Source: Sinomonas gamaensis
Lineage (GTDB): Bacteria; Actinomycetota; Actinomycetes; Actinomycetales; Micrococcaceae
NCBI RefSeq assembly: GCF_005876955.1
Contig: NZ_SSCL01000001.1
Location: forward strand, 388,151 to 452,150
DNA: 64,000 nucleotides
Direction of reading: 5' to 3'
The notes below the pieces were generated by a model. That model did not search any database and had not been told where the DNA came from. It saw only the letters and a list, made by a program, of their open reading frames with translations. Below are positions 18,237 to 26,678 of the stretch, piece by piece. Each line of letters opens with the position of its first letter. The stretch's first letter is position 1. Made by a program: the position numbers and the translations under genes.

Positions 18237-19346
18237 TTACGTAACGCTAATCGGTCGGTTTCCAATTCTCGGAGTTAGATCCCGGGCGGCAAGTTGAGCT
18301 TTGACGCTCAGTTCGGCCGCCTTGAGTGCGTGCTCTTGGGTCATCGCGGTCTCGGTGCGGTCGAGGCAGTCGCGGATGAGGGCTCCGAAGAAGGGGTAGC
18401 CCACTTGTCCCGTTGCGTCGATGTGATGCTCGCCGTCGTCGTTGACGAGGAAGACATGGCCTCCTCCCTCGCCGGTGGCGATGTTCACGTACTTGCGCAG
18501 CTCGATGTAGCCCTCGGTGCCGAGGATGATTGTCCGTCCGTCGCCCCAGGTGCTAAGGCCCGCGGGGGTGAACCAGTCAACCCGGGCGAATCCGGTTGCG
18601 CCGTTGTCCATCACGATGTGGGCGTCGCCGAAGTCCTCGAATGTGGGGTATTCCTGATGGGCGTGGTTGGCGACGGATGCGCTGACCACCTCCGCGTCCT
18701 TTGCGCCCGCGAAGTAGAGCATCTGCTCGAAGTTGTGGCTGCCGATGTCGCAGAGGATTCCGCCGAATTTGTCTCTGTCGAAGAACCAGCTTGGACGCGT
18801 GTTAGGGTCACCGATTCGATGGGGGCCAAGGCAGATGACTTGGACGACCTTGCCGATCGCGCCTTGCTCAATAAGCTGCCCGGCGAACACAGCGGCTTCC
18901 ACATGAATTCGCTCCGAGTAGTACACGGCGTATTTGAGCCCAGTGCGGGCGGTCGCCTCCCTGACGGCCTCCAGCTGTGCGAGTGTGGTCAGAGGCGCCT
19001 TGTCCGTGAAGTAGTCCTTGCCCGCCGCGATGACCCGCAATCCGAGGTCCGCCCGCTCTGAGGCAACGGCCGCCCCAGCAACCAGCCGCACCTCGGGGTC
19101 GGCGAGGATCTCTGCCTCGCTGTCGGCGATCTGGGCCTGTGGGAACCGGGTCTGGAAGGCCTCGGCCTTCGCCGGGTCCGAGTCGTAGACCCACTTGAGC
19201 GTGGCACCCGCGCCGATCAGGCCTTCGCTCATTGCGTAGATGTGGCCATGGTCGAGATGGGCGGCGGCGAAGATGAATTCGCCGGGGCCGACGACCGGCC
19301 GCGGCATAGGGGCGGGGGCGTAGTTGGCGCCTTCCGATGCAGGCAT
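18237..19346 (-). CDS. Gfo/Idh/MocA family oxidoreductase
   Basis: A 369-residue NAD(P)-dependent sugar or cyclitol oxidoreductase. The N-terminal part is a Rossmann fold with an atypical first strand (FIFAAAHLDHGHIYAM instead of a plain GxGxxG). KYAVYYSERIH and CDIGSHNFEQMLYFAG line the usual catalytic cleft, where DIGSHN carries the expected aspartate and histidine. The ATG at 19346 has GAAAGGA upstream; an in-frame ATG at 19373 would overlap the previous gene by 8 bases. It pairs with the neighbouring oxidoreductase, and substrates of such pairs are often inositols, anhydrosugars or keto-sugars. Confidence 0.88.
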   Translation of the reverse strand: MPASEGANYAPAPMPRPVVGPGEFIFAAAHLDHGHIYAMSEGLIGAGATLKWVYDSDPAKAEAFQTRFPQAQIADSEAEILADPEVRLVAGAAVASERADLGLRVIAAGKDYFTDKAPLTTLAQLEAVREATARTGLKYAVYYSERIHVEAAVFAGQLIEQGAIGKVVQVICLGPHRIGDPNTRPSWFFDRDKFGGILCDIGSHNFEQMLYFAGAKDAEVVSASVANHAHQEYPTFEDFGDAHIVMDNGATGFARVDWFTPAGLSTWGDGRTIILGTEGYIELRKYVNIATGEGGGHVFLVNDDGEHHIDATGQVGYPFFGALIRDCLDRTETAMTQEHALKAAELSVKAQLAARDLTPRIGNRPISVT

Positions 19347-19365
19347 CAGCAGTCCTTTCGAAGCT

Positions 19366-20535
19366 TCAGTCATTGGATGTGGGAGTGGAGGCGCCTACGA
19401 TGATTTCGCCGGACTGCTCGCCGACGGATGCCCGTTTCTCGTAGAAGTGAGGGGCGCGCTGGACGAGAGTTCCGGACCGGTAGTAAGGGTCCTCGGGGTC
19501 AAGAGGAAGCTCTACGACTTCCCGCTCGATGCCAGCCTTGTAGATGGCCGTCACGACTTCGACGGCGTTGCGGCCATCCGTGCCATCAATCGCCGGCTCG
19601 CGGTGCTCACGAATCGCCGCGATGACGTCCCCGATCTGACCCTCGTGTCCCTGGTGGGGCAAAGGGACGTGTGCGTCGGCGAGGGCGTTGAGCTCATCGA
19701 TCAGCGCTGTGTTGCCGCCGGGAATCGGGAAGCCGTTGGGCTGAGACAGTTCTGCGGTCACCCGCCAGGGCTGCGAGATCCTGGCGAACTGGCCCTGGAT
19801 GACGATTTCCTGCTCCTCGCCGTGGTGCACGACCGAGCTTGTGAGCTGGGCAAGTCCGCGGCCATAGCGCAGCACTGCGACTGAGAGGTCTTCGACCTCG
19901 GCATTGTCGTGTTGCGCATTGGCGAGCATGGCGGTCACCTCGGTCGGCCGCCCCATGAGCCAGAGGGCGAGGTCGATGTGGTGGATAGCGTGGTTGAGCG
20001 TACAGCCGCCGCCCTCCGACTCCCAGGTGCCGCGCCACCACAGATCGTAGTAGGCCAGTCCTCGCCACCATGCTGAGTCAATACGGAGGTGCGAAACCGA
20101 GCCGATCAAGCCCGAGTCAACAGCCTCCTTGAGGGTTGCCATGTCGTCTCGGAACCGGTTCTGCGCAACTACGGAGAGGATCTTGCCCGATTCGCGCTGG
20201 GCGGCGATCATGGCATCGCATTCTTCCAGCGAGGGAGCCATCGGCTTCTCGACGATCACGTTCACCCCTCCGCGCAGAAAGGCGACGGTGAGGGAGGCGT
20301 GGCTGGACGGCGGCGTGGTGATGCTCACCAGGTCTAGTCGCTCCGCGGCCAGCATCTGGTGCGGGTCCTCGTAGGCCCGGGCCCCCAGGATCCCGTGTAA
20401 CTCCAGCTTGGAGGCGGCCTTCCCGGGCGCAGTGTCGGCAACGGCGACGATCTCGCATTCTTCGCTGAAGGCCAGATAGGCGCCGATATGGGCGTTGGAG
20501 ATCCCGCCGGCACCAATGATTCCTACTCTGAGCAT
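19366..20535 (-). CDS. Gfo/Idh/MocA family oxidoreductase
   Basis: A 389-residue NAD(P)-dependent oxidoreductase. It has a clean cofactor site GIIGAGGISNAHIGAY, the EKPMAPSLEECDAM segment with the catalytic lysine, and GGCTLNHAIHHIDLALWLMG with the active-site histidines. The ATG at 20535 has an AGAGGGAA ribosome site. It is the first gene of a minus-strand unit continuing into the second oxidoreductase and LacI, divergent from an ABC sugar importer. It should act on the sugar that the importer brings in; the identity cannot be read from sequence. Confidence 0.92.
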   Translation of the reverse strand: MLRVGIIGAGGISNAHIGAYLAFSEECEIVAVADTAPGKAASKLELHGILGARAYEDPHQMLAAERLDLVSITTPPSSHASLTVAFLRGGVNVIVEKPMAPSLEECDAMIAAQRESGKILSVVAQNRFRDDMATLKEAVDSGLIGSVSHLRIDSAWWRGLAYYDLWWRGTWESEGGGCTLNHAIHHIDLALWLMGRPTEVTAMLANAQHDNAEVEDLSVAVLRYGRGLAQLTSSVVHHGEEQEIVIQGQFARISQPWRVTAELSQPNGFPIPGGNTALIDELNALADAHVPLPHQGHEGQIGDVIAAIREHREPAIDGTDGRNAVEVVTAIYKAGIEREVVELPLDPEDPYYRSGTLVQRAPHFYEKRASVGEQSGEIIVGASTPTSND

Positions 20536-20620
20536 CTGCGGTTCCCTCTGTAGACGGATTGGTTCGGGCGTGCATCGGGTCGCGCCCACTCTTGGGCTGC
20601 TCCCATTGACGAGCCGACGA

Positions 20621-20649
20621 AGGTTAAAGGTGATCGGTCACTTCAAATA
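20621..20649 (-). promoter_or_regulatory. Operator and probable promoter of the oxidoreductase-LacI operon
   Basis: GTGATCGGTCAC at 20630-20641 is an imperfect palindrome with a central CG, as LacI-family operators have. On the minus strand a weak TATTTG (20649-20644) and TAACCT (20626-20621) are 17 bases apart with the operator inside the spacer, mirroring the site for the divergent transporter. Confidence 0.6.
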
Positions 20650-20706
20650 CTTCAACCATCGCTCGCACTTAGTCAAGGGGCAGTGATTTCGGGCAGTACG
20701 AGGCGA

Positions 20707-20735
20707 TTGACCAAAAAGTGATCGGTCACTAAGCT
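20707..20735 (+). promoter_or_regulatory. Operator inside the promoter spacer of the ABC importer
   Basis: TTGACC at 20707-20712 and TAAGCT at 20730-20735 are 17 bases apart. GTGATCGGTCAC occupies 20718-20729, exactly filling the end of the spacer. It is identical to the site at 20630. A repressor bound here would exclude RNA polymerase. Confidence 0.75.
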
Positions 20736-20811
20736 GGCGTCTTGTGACACAGGTCATAAGGCCTCAGGCGCTCACGGAACGCAGCAGGCCATCCCCAGAG
20801 AGGTGAACCCC

Positions 20812-22113
20812 ATGAGACTTCGTACCAAGATCGCCGCTCTTTGCGCGGTGGTTCTCGCGACGAGCCTGAGTGCGTGCGCGCCTGGCTCACCGCAGTCGGA
20901 CGCCGGGCCGAGTGCACCGGCGAGCGTCGACTTCAACAGCTTCAAGGGTCAGACGCTGACGTACGTGTACTTCACAGACGGGCCCGATGAGCAGGCAACG
21001 AAGGACATGATCGCCAAGTTCGAAGCGGCGACCGGCGCGAAGGTGAACTTGCAGATCGTGGCGTTCGCCAACTTGGCGACCTCGCTTCAAGCGCGGCTTT
21101 CCGCGGGCAACGCCCCCGAAGTCGCGCGCGTTACCGACTGGCACCCGTACGCCGACAAGGAAGTCGACTTCAAGCAGTACTTCGGCAGCGGCTTTCCGTC
21201 CGAGTTCGCTTCCGGAGCGGCCGCCACGGCCATGGACAGCACGGGACGCATGCTCGCCGTGCCGAGCGACGTCACGATCAACGGGCCGATGATCAACGTC
21301 GATGCGTTCAAGAAGGCGGGTGTTCCTGTGCCCGCCAAATGGACCTGGGACGAGCTGGTCGCCGACGCCAAGAAGGTGGCCGCCGCCAACAACATGCCGT
21401 ACGCATTCGCCATCGACAAGTCGGGCAATCGGCTGAGCACGATCTTGAGCCAGTTCGGCACCGTGATGATCGGACCCGACGGCAAGAACGCCCTCGACAA
21501 GGACAAGGCGGCCAAGGCCCTCACCTTCTTCACCGACCTCGTGAAAAGCAACGTCTCCCCGAAGGACTTCTGGCTGGGTTCGGGCAGCAAGTACACGGGC
21601 GCCAACGAGATCTTCCTGGCCGGGCAGGTTCCCGTGTACCTGTCGGGGCCTTGGCAGGTGGGCGCATTTGCCAAGAGCGCCACGTTCAACTGGGCGGCCG
21701 CCCCGAACCCCTGCCAGGAGCGCTGCGGCGGCTTCCCTGGCGGCAAGTTCATGATCGCCTTCAAGGACAGCAAGAACCCGGCCCTCGCCGCTGCGTTCGT
21801 CCAGTGGATGAATCGATCTGAGAACCAGCGCGAGGTCGACAAGACCGCGTATTGGCTTCCCACGCGCAAAGACCTGACCGACTCCGGGGTCACGTACGCC
21901 AATCGCCAAAGCGACATGAGCAGCTTCCTCTCGCAGATCAACGAGACCCCGTCCGACACCTGGACGGATGCGAACAGCCCTGCCTTCACGGCCTCGGCGA
22001 CCGCACTGATCAGCGAGACGGACAAGGTCGTTGCGGGCCAGCAGGACGTTCGGACCGCCGTCGAGAACATCTCCGCCGCTATTGACAAGGCCATCAAGGC
22101 GGCAGGCTCATGA
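20812..22113 (+). CDS. ABC transporter sugar-binding lipoprotein (CUT1 type)
   Basis: A 433-residue extracellular solute-binding protein. The signal peptide ends in the lipobox LSAC, so Cys is acylated and the protein tethered to the membrane. The body follows the family-1 pattern: GQTLTYVYFTDGPDEQATKDMIAKFEAATGAKV, then DWHPYADK, and WTWDELVADAKK in the second lobe. The ATG at 20812 has AGAGAGG upstream; a GTG at 20803 is less likely. First gene of an importer operon, overlapping the next gene by 4 bases. Confidence 0.93.
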   Translation: MRLRTKIAALCAVVLATSLSACAPGSPQSDAGPSAPASVDFNSFKGQTLTYVYFTDGPDEQATKDMIAKFEAATGAKVNLQIVAFANLATSLQARLSAGNAPEVARVTDWHPYADKEVDFKQYFGSGFPSEFASGAAATAMDSTGRMLAVPSDVTINGPMINVDAFKKAGVPVPAKWTWDELVADAKKVAAANNMPYAFAIDKSGNRLSTILSQFGTVMIGPDGKNALDKDKAAKALTFFTDLVKSNVSPKDFWLGSGSKYTGANEIFLAGQVPVYLSGPWQVGAFAKSATFNWAAAPNPCQERCGGFPGGKFMIAFKDSKNPALAAAFVQWMNRSENQREVDKTAYWLPTRKDLTDSGVTYANRQSDMSSFLSQINETPSDTWTDANSPAFTASATALISETDKVVAGQQDVRTAVENISAAIDKAIKAAGS

Positions 22114-23021
22114 GCGTCATGGCCCCCGCCCGGGCTCGCGGGTTCCGGGGGTGGATGAGGGGCAAGAACCTTGCGCCCTACCTTTTCGTCCTGCCCAACA
22201 TGTTGATCTTCGGGGTCTTCACCATCTGGCCCGCGTTCAACGGCTTCAACCTGAGCTTCTACGACAGCAGCAACGGAAGGACGTACCGCCCCGTTGGGAC
22301 TGGCAACTACACCAACATCCTCAGCGACTCCCAGTTCTGGGGCGTGGTGCAGCACACCGTTCTCTTCACGCTTGGATTCGTTGTGCTCTCCACGGTGCTC
22401 GGCACAGCCCTCGCCCTCATGCTCAATAGCCAGCGGCGCGGGCGAGGGGCCCTCAGCGCCGCCTACTTCCTGCCGGTCCTCATCTCACCGGTCGTCGTGG
22501 GCATCATTTGGAAGGCTGCCCTCGATCGCACCACGGGCCTCGTCAATCAGGTCCTGTCCGCAATCGGCCTCGGCTCACCGGGATGGCTGGTGGACTCCAG
22601 CCTCTCCCTCATATCGGTCATCCTCGTGGGGACATGGATCCACCTCGGCTTCTACGCCGTGATCCTGATCTCAGGCCTGCAGGCCATCGATACCTCGCTG
22701 TATGAGGCGGCCAGAATGGACGGCGCGAGCGTGTGGCAGTCGGTGCGTCTCATCACCCTTCCTCTCCTGCGCCCGACGCTCATGGTGGTCATCATCTTGG
22801 CCACCATCGCAGGCTTCCAAGCCTTCGACTTCGTGTACACCCTGACCGGCGGCGGACCCGTCGGGGCCACGACGCTGATCATCCAGTACATCTACGAGAA
22901 TGCCTTCAGCTATCCCATCCAGTACGGTCTCGCCAGCGCTGCCGCGGTAATCCTCTTCGTCGTGGTCTTTGCCGTGACCTTCATCAACTACGCCATCGGC
23001 CGACGGAGTGAGTCGATATGA
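22110..23021 (+). CDS. ABC sugar transporter permease (MalF/UgpA type)
   Basis: A 303-residue inner-membrane permease with six spans. The cytoplasmic coupling helix is the EAA-like YEAARMDGASVWQSVRLITLPLL, where the ATPase docks. It starts in an ATGA overlap with the binding-protein gene and ends in another with the second permease, so all three are translationally coupled. No ATPase gene follows; a shared MsiK/UgpC-type ATPase encoded elsewhere probably energises it, as is usual for actinobacterial CUT1 systems. Confidence 0.94.
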   Translation: MSVMAPARARGFRGWMRGKNLAPYLFVLPNMLIFGVFTIWPAFNGFNLSFYDSSNGRTYRPVGTGNYTNILSDSQFWGVVQHTVLFTLGFVVLSTVLGTALALMLNSQRRGRGALSAAYFLPVLISPVVVGIIWKAALDRTTGLVNQVLSAIGLGSPGWLVDSSLSLISVILVGTWIHLGFYAVILISGLQAIDTSLYEAARMDGASVWQSVRLITLPLLRPTLMVVIILATIAGFQAFDFVYTLTGGGPVGATTLIIQYIYENAFSYPIQYGLASAAAVILFVVVFAVTFINYAIGRRSESI

Positions 23022-23920
23022 GTGCACAAACCCCGTCGACCCTGGCCCAGCGGTCCGGTTCGGCCAACCCCCAGCAGCCCAAATGGACGTCGACAGGTGG
23101 CAGCGCACCCAGCACCGGCGCCGTCGTCCGCGCGACCCTGCTCATCGCCGGAGCCATCCTCGTCGTCACCCCGGTCTTGTGGGCGGCCATGTCCTCCTTC
23201 AAAACCCAAGCGGAGCTAGCTCAGACTCCGCCCACTCTCTGGCCCAACCACCCGACAGCGGACAACTACACGAGCGGGTTGCAGGCGTTCGACTTCGTGC
23301 ACTTCCTCACGAACAGCATCATCGTCACGGTGTCCGCGACCGTGCTCACCCTCATCATCAATTCGATGGCAGCCTACGCCCTGTCCAAGTACAACTTCCG
23401 TGGCCGTACGGTGCTTTTCCTCATCACCCTGTCGACGATCATGATCCCGCTTCAGGTGATCCTTCTGCCCGTCTACCAGGTCATTGCCTCGTTCGGGATG
23501 GTCAACTCGCTCTGGGGGCTGATCATCCCGCCGGCCGCGACGCCGACGGGAGTGTTCCTCCTGCGTCAGTACATGCTGAGCTTGCCGGACGAGATGATCG
23601 AGGCCGCGCGCATCGACGGCGCGGGGGAGTTCAAGATCTTCCTGCGGATCATCCTTCCGCTCAGCCGCCCAGCATTGGCGGTCGTCGCGATCTTCTCCGT
23701 GATCTGGCGCTGGAACGACTTCCTCTGGCCGCTCATCGTCGCCCAAGACGAGTCCGTCCAGACACTGCCGGTGGCCATCGCTCGGTTCGCCAGCCAGCAG
23801 GCCATACCGTTCAATCAGATCCTGGCCGTCTCGGTCGTGACCATCCTCCCGATCATCGTCATATTCCTGTTCCTCCAGCGGCACATCATTGCTGGTCTCG
23901 CCCAAGGCAGTATCAAATGA
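23018..23920 (+). CDS. ABC sugar transporter permease (MalG/UgpE type)
   Basis: A 300-residue second permease, with a longer polar N-terminal segment, then six spans and the coupling motif MIEAARIDGAGEFKIFLRIILPLSRPAL. The start ATG overlaps the stop of the first permease by 4 bases. It is the last gene of the operon and converges on the phosphoesterase gene after 36 bases. Confidence 0.94.
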   Translation: MSAQTPSTLAQRSGSANPQQPKWTSTGGSAPSTGAVVRATLLIAGAILVVTPVLWAAMSSFKTQAELAQTPPTLWPNHPTADNYTSGLQAFDFVHFLTNSIIVTVSATVLTLIINSMAAYALSKYNFRGRTVLFLITLSTIMIPLQVILLPVYQVIASFGMVNSLWGLIIPPAATPTGVFLLRQYMLSLPDEMIEAARIDGAGEFKIFLRIILPLSRPALAVVAIFSVIWRWNDFLWPLIVAQDESVQTLPVAIARFASQQAIPFNQILAVSVVTILPIIVIFLFLQRHIIAGLAQGSIK

Positions 23921-23956
23921 CCCGCTTGCTGCCAACGGGAGCCCCTGACGAACACC

Positions 23957-25105
23957 TCAGAGGCTCTTGTTGAAGACGTCCAGGCCAAAGCGGTTGAGCC
24001 CGGGTGTCCCCGCATATCCGAGGTATGGCAGGTGGAAGAGGTCCTCGATGCTGGCCAGGAGACTGTAGTGGTTGTACGGGGTAGTGGACCACGTGCCGGC
24101 GGCCGTGAACGGAGAGAGCACGAGTGCCCCGACGCGGCCGCCTCCCAGTCCCGTGATCCCCGGGAGAGGCGCATTGGGCCCCGGGCCCTCACCACAGCAC
24201 GCGCTGGCGTCTGACTGGGGGCCGTCGGATTCGTCGAAGGTGATCACCAGCACGCCGTCCTGTTTGAACGCTGGCGATCCCATGATCGTCGGCACCCACT
24301 GCTTGAGCCACGAGTCGGCGGAGACCAGTCCTCCCGGCTCGCCGTCGACGCACGGCGAATCGTGCCCATCGTGGCACAGGTTCGGCGTGATGAAGGAGAC
24401 GCTCGGGGTCGTGGAGACTGAGGTGAGGTCGTTCGGGAGGGCGGCCAGGTCGACGTCGTCCGCTGCGCACGAGGGCGAGCCGGTGATGCTCGAGAAATAG
24501 ACGAAGGGATTGTGCCGCGCCGCATACTGGTCCCCGACGCGTGCCTTCTGGGTATCGTCAGCGGCGCCGAGCTGCGGGTGGCGGCACGCCCTCCCCATGT
24601 CCTCCATGTAGCCCTTCCAGCTCTTCCCTGCGGTGGTGAGCTGGTCGGCCAGGGTAGGCACGTTCGAGGGGTACACGCACCCGCTGCCCACGGCCTGGCC
24701 GGGCGAAGTCGTCCCGGTCTGCGCGAAGGGACTATAGATCTGGCAGTCGGCCTGAGTCTGGTCGTTGGGGCCCTGGCCCGAGACCTCTGCGATGTAGTTG
24801 GCGAGCGAGTTGTGCCCGATTCCGTAGTACGAGTTGAGCAGGACGCCCTGCCCGCGGAGCGTCTGAGACAGGTAGGGCGCCTGGGAGCCGGGTCCCCAGG
24901 TCTCGTCGTAGCCCTTGTTCTCGAGGTTGATGACGAACACATGCGCGCTCGGCGGCAGGTACTGCGGCGTCTGGTCCGCGGCGGTGGCTTGGCCGAAGCT
25001 CCCGCGCAGCAGCGCAGCCGCCACGAGTGCGACAACGGCAACAGCCGAGAGAACGACGGCGGCGGGCCGGCGACGCACGACGGCGAGGAGCTGGCTTCTG
25101 GTCAC
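23957..25105 (-). CDS. Secreted phosphoesterase-family protein (acid phosphatase-like)
   Basis: A 382-residue exported hydrolase of the phosphoesterase family that includes acid phosphatases and phospholipase C. One N-terminal hydrophobic segment (AAVVLSAVAVVALVAAALL) is a signal anchor. The metal-site motifs are HVFVINLENKGYDETWG, GIGHNSLANYIAEVSGQGP and ITFDESDG. Several cysteines in the second half suggest disulphides. I prefer the GTG at 25105, which forms a GTGA overlap with the gene upstream and has GGAGA at the right distance; ATG at 25117 is the alternative. It is translated with its paralogue as a pair. Confidence 0.85.
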   Translation of the reverse strand: MTRSQLLAVVRRRPAAVVLSAVAVVALVAAALLRGSFGQATAADQTPQYLPPSAHVFVINLENKGYDETWGPGSQAPYLSQTLRGQGVLLNSYYGIGHNSLANYIAEVSGQGPNDQTQADCQIYSPFAQTGTTSPGQAVGSGCVYPSNVPTLADQLTTAGKSWKGYMEDMGRACRHPQLGAADDTQKARVGDQYAARHNPFVYFSSITGSPSCAADDVDLAALPNDLTSVSTTPSVSFITPNLCHDGHDSPCVDGEPGGLVSADSWLKQWVPTIMGSPAFKQDGVLVITFDESDGPQSDASACCGEGPGPNAPLPGITGLGGGRVGALVLSPFTAAGTWSTTPYNHYSLLASIEDLFHLPYLGYAGTPGLNRFGLDVFNKSL

Positions 25106-26379
25106 GTGAGTCTCCATCCTTCGGCGATCGCCTTGTTCTTGAGCGGGTGCCACTCGTCCTCCGGGTCCCCGCCCGGGAGCGGCGTGCAGGCCGGGCCAGC
25201 CACGAAAGGCGGCACGGTGAACGTCGGCGCAGAGAGGTTGGGGCCGCTCGAGAAGTCGAGGACTTCGGCGAGGTTCCGCGCGTTCGCGTCGCGCGGGGTG
25301 AGGGCCGGAAGGCCCCATCGCCACTCAATGGCCTTGAGGACGGAGGCGTGGTCGTACAGCCCGCTCGCGATGGTGCCCCGGCGAGCGTAGGGCGAGATGA
25401 CGAGTGCCGGGACGCGGAAGCCGCGCAGCGCCGTCGTCGTGCTCACATCGGGTGCGGTGCCTGGGGCGACATGGTCGTAGAAGCCGCCCCACTCGTCAAA
25501 GTTCACCACCAGGAGGGTCCTCGGCCAAGCCGGCGACTGCGTGATCGCCGCGTAGACCTCGTTGAGGAAGAGTTCGCCCGAGCGGACATCCGCGTGCGGA
25601 TGGTCGTCACCGGAGGTGCCCGAGGACTCGTCTGTGAAGCGGGGGTCAACGAAGCTCACCGACGGAAGCGCACCTGCGGCGCAGTCGCTGAGGAACTGCG
25701 AGTACGGCGACGAGATCGGCAGGTACTTGGTGCCCCAGAGGGCGAGGAAGGGAACGTCGGAGTAGTAGTACTTCCCGGTGAGGCCTGCGGAGGCGAGGCT
25801 GTCCCAGATGGTGGGCATCGTGGCGGTCGCAGTCGAGTTGTGGATCCGATCGGTCTGCGCGGCGTGCTGGTAGAAGCGGTTCGGGTACGTCTCGGCCATG
25901 ACGGCGGCGAAGTAGTTGTCGCACACGGTCCACGCGGGAGCGGCCTGCGCAAAGAAGGCCAGGTCGTCCTGTGTGTAGTAGCCGACGGCGAAGTCGTCGT
26001 TCTCGCCTGCCCGCAACCAGCCGTCGCACTTGCCGTTGTTGAACTCGATCCGGCCGCCTTCATAGGAGTGGTCTGGATCGGGATGGCTGCAGCCCTGGTA
26101 GTCGGTGAGGTGATGGGTTCCGTGCGGAACCCCGTAGCGGTCGACGTAGGTCAGCCCGCTCTGCTTCCCATTGGCTGCCGGCAACCACCCTAGGAAGTGA
26201 TCGAAGGAGCGGTTCTCCATCATCACGACGACGATGTGGTCGATTCCCGAGGCGGCGGGGTCAGGGAGAGGAGGGGGCGCAGCGCTGTGGGCAGCGGGCT
26301 GGGGGGCGGCGCCCGGCACGACGGCGGCGCCTGCCGCGGCGAGCGTCGCTCCCGAGAGGAAGTTTCGGCGGGAGATCAT
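25102..26379 (-). CDS. Tat-exported phospholipase C-like phosphoesterase
   Basis: A 425-residue phosphoesterase-family protein. The N-terminus MISRRNFLSGATLAAAGAA is a twin-arginine signal. HIVVVMMENRSFDHFLGWL holds the metal-binding Glu-Asn of the family, HPHADVRSGE and FDEWGGFYDHV form the rest of the active site, and WGLPALTPRDANARN is near the C-terminus. Likely substrates are phospholipids or other phosphate mono- or diesters outside the cell. The ATG at 26379 follows a GGAG site. It overlaps the downstream paralogue by 4 bases. Confidence 0.9.
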   Translation of the reverse strand: MISRRNFLSGATLAAAGAAVVPGAAPQPAAHSAAPPPLPDPAASGIDHIVVVMMENRSFDHFLGWLPAANGKQSGLTYVDRYGVPHGTHHLTDYQGCSHPDPDHSYEGGRIEFNNGKCDGWLRAGENDDFAVGYYTQDDLAFFAQAAPAWTVCDNYFAAVMAETYPNRFYQHAAQTDRIHNSTATATMPTIWDSLASAGLTGKYYYSDVPFLALWGTKYLPISSPYSQFLSDCAAGALPSVSFVDPRFTDESSGTSGDDHPHADVRSGELFLNEVYAAITQSPAWPRTLLVVNFDEWGGFYDHVAPGTAPDVSTTTALRGFRVPALVISPYARRGTIASGLYDHASVLKAIEWRWGLPALTPRDANARNLAEVLDFSSGPNLSAPTFTVPPFVAGPACTPLPGGDPEDEWHPLKNKAIAEGWRLT

Positions 26380-26501
26380 CACAGCACTCCAAGTTACCCG
26401 CCGGTAGCAGGCCCAGAGGCGCCGTTTCCCAACTGTTCACGCCGCGTTCATTGACGCTACCCAAGCGGACCTACTGCGGATCTGGCACGCTCACAAGACT
26501 C

Positions 26502-26560
26502 TTGCGTGAGCGCAATGAGCTTAAGTTCAGGCCTATTGCGTAGACGCAACCATTGCGCAA
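26502..26560. promoter_or_regulatory. Repeated TTGCG-N4-CGCAA operators upstream of the MFS gene
   Basis: TTGCG-TGAG-CGCAA at 26502-26515 and TTGCG-TAGA-CGCAA at 26536-26549 are perfect inverted repeats with start points 34 bases apart. A collapsed copy, TTGCGCAA, sits at 26553-26560. They lie in the 299-base divergent gap between the phosphoesterase pair and the MFS gene. The arrangement looks like a multi-site operator, but no regulator gene is adjacent. Confidence 0.6.
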
Positions 26561-26678
26561 CCATGGATTTTAGCGGCGCCCTTAGGAGGTGCCCGGGAGG
26601 GAACCTGCATGAGCTGACCCACTCACCCGAAGCACCGAATCAAAGAAATTTTTGGAGAAGGAAAGTAGGAGGACTGCC

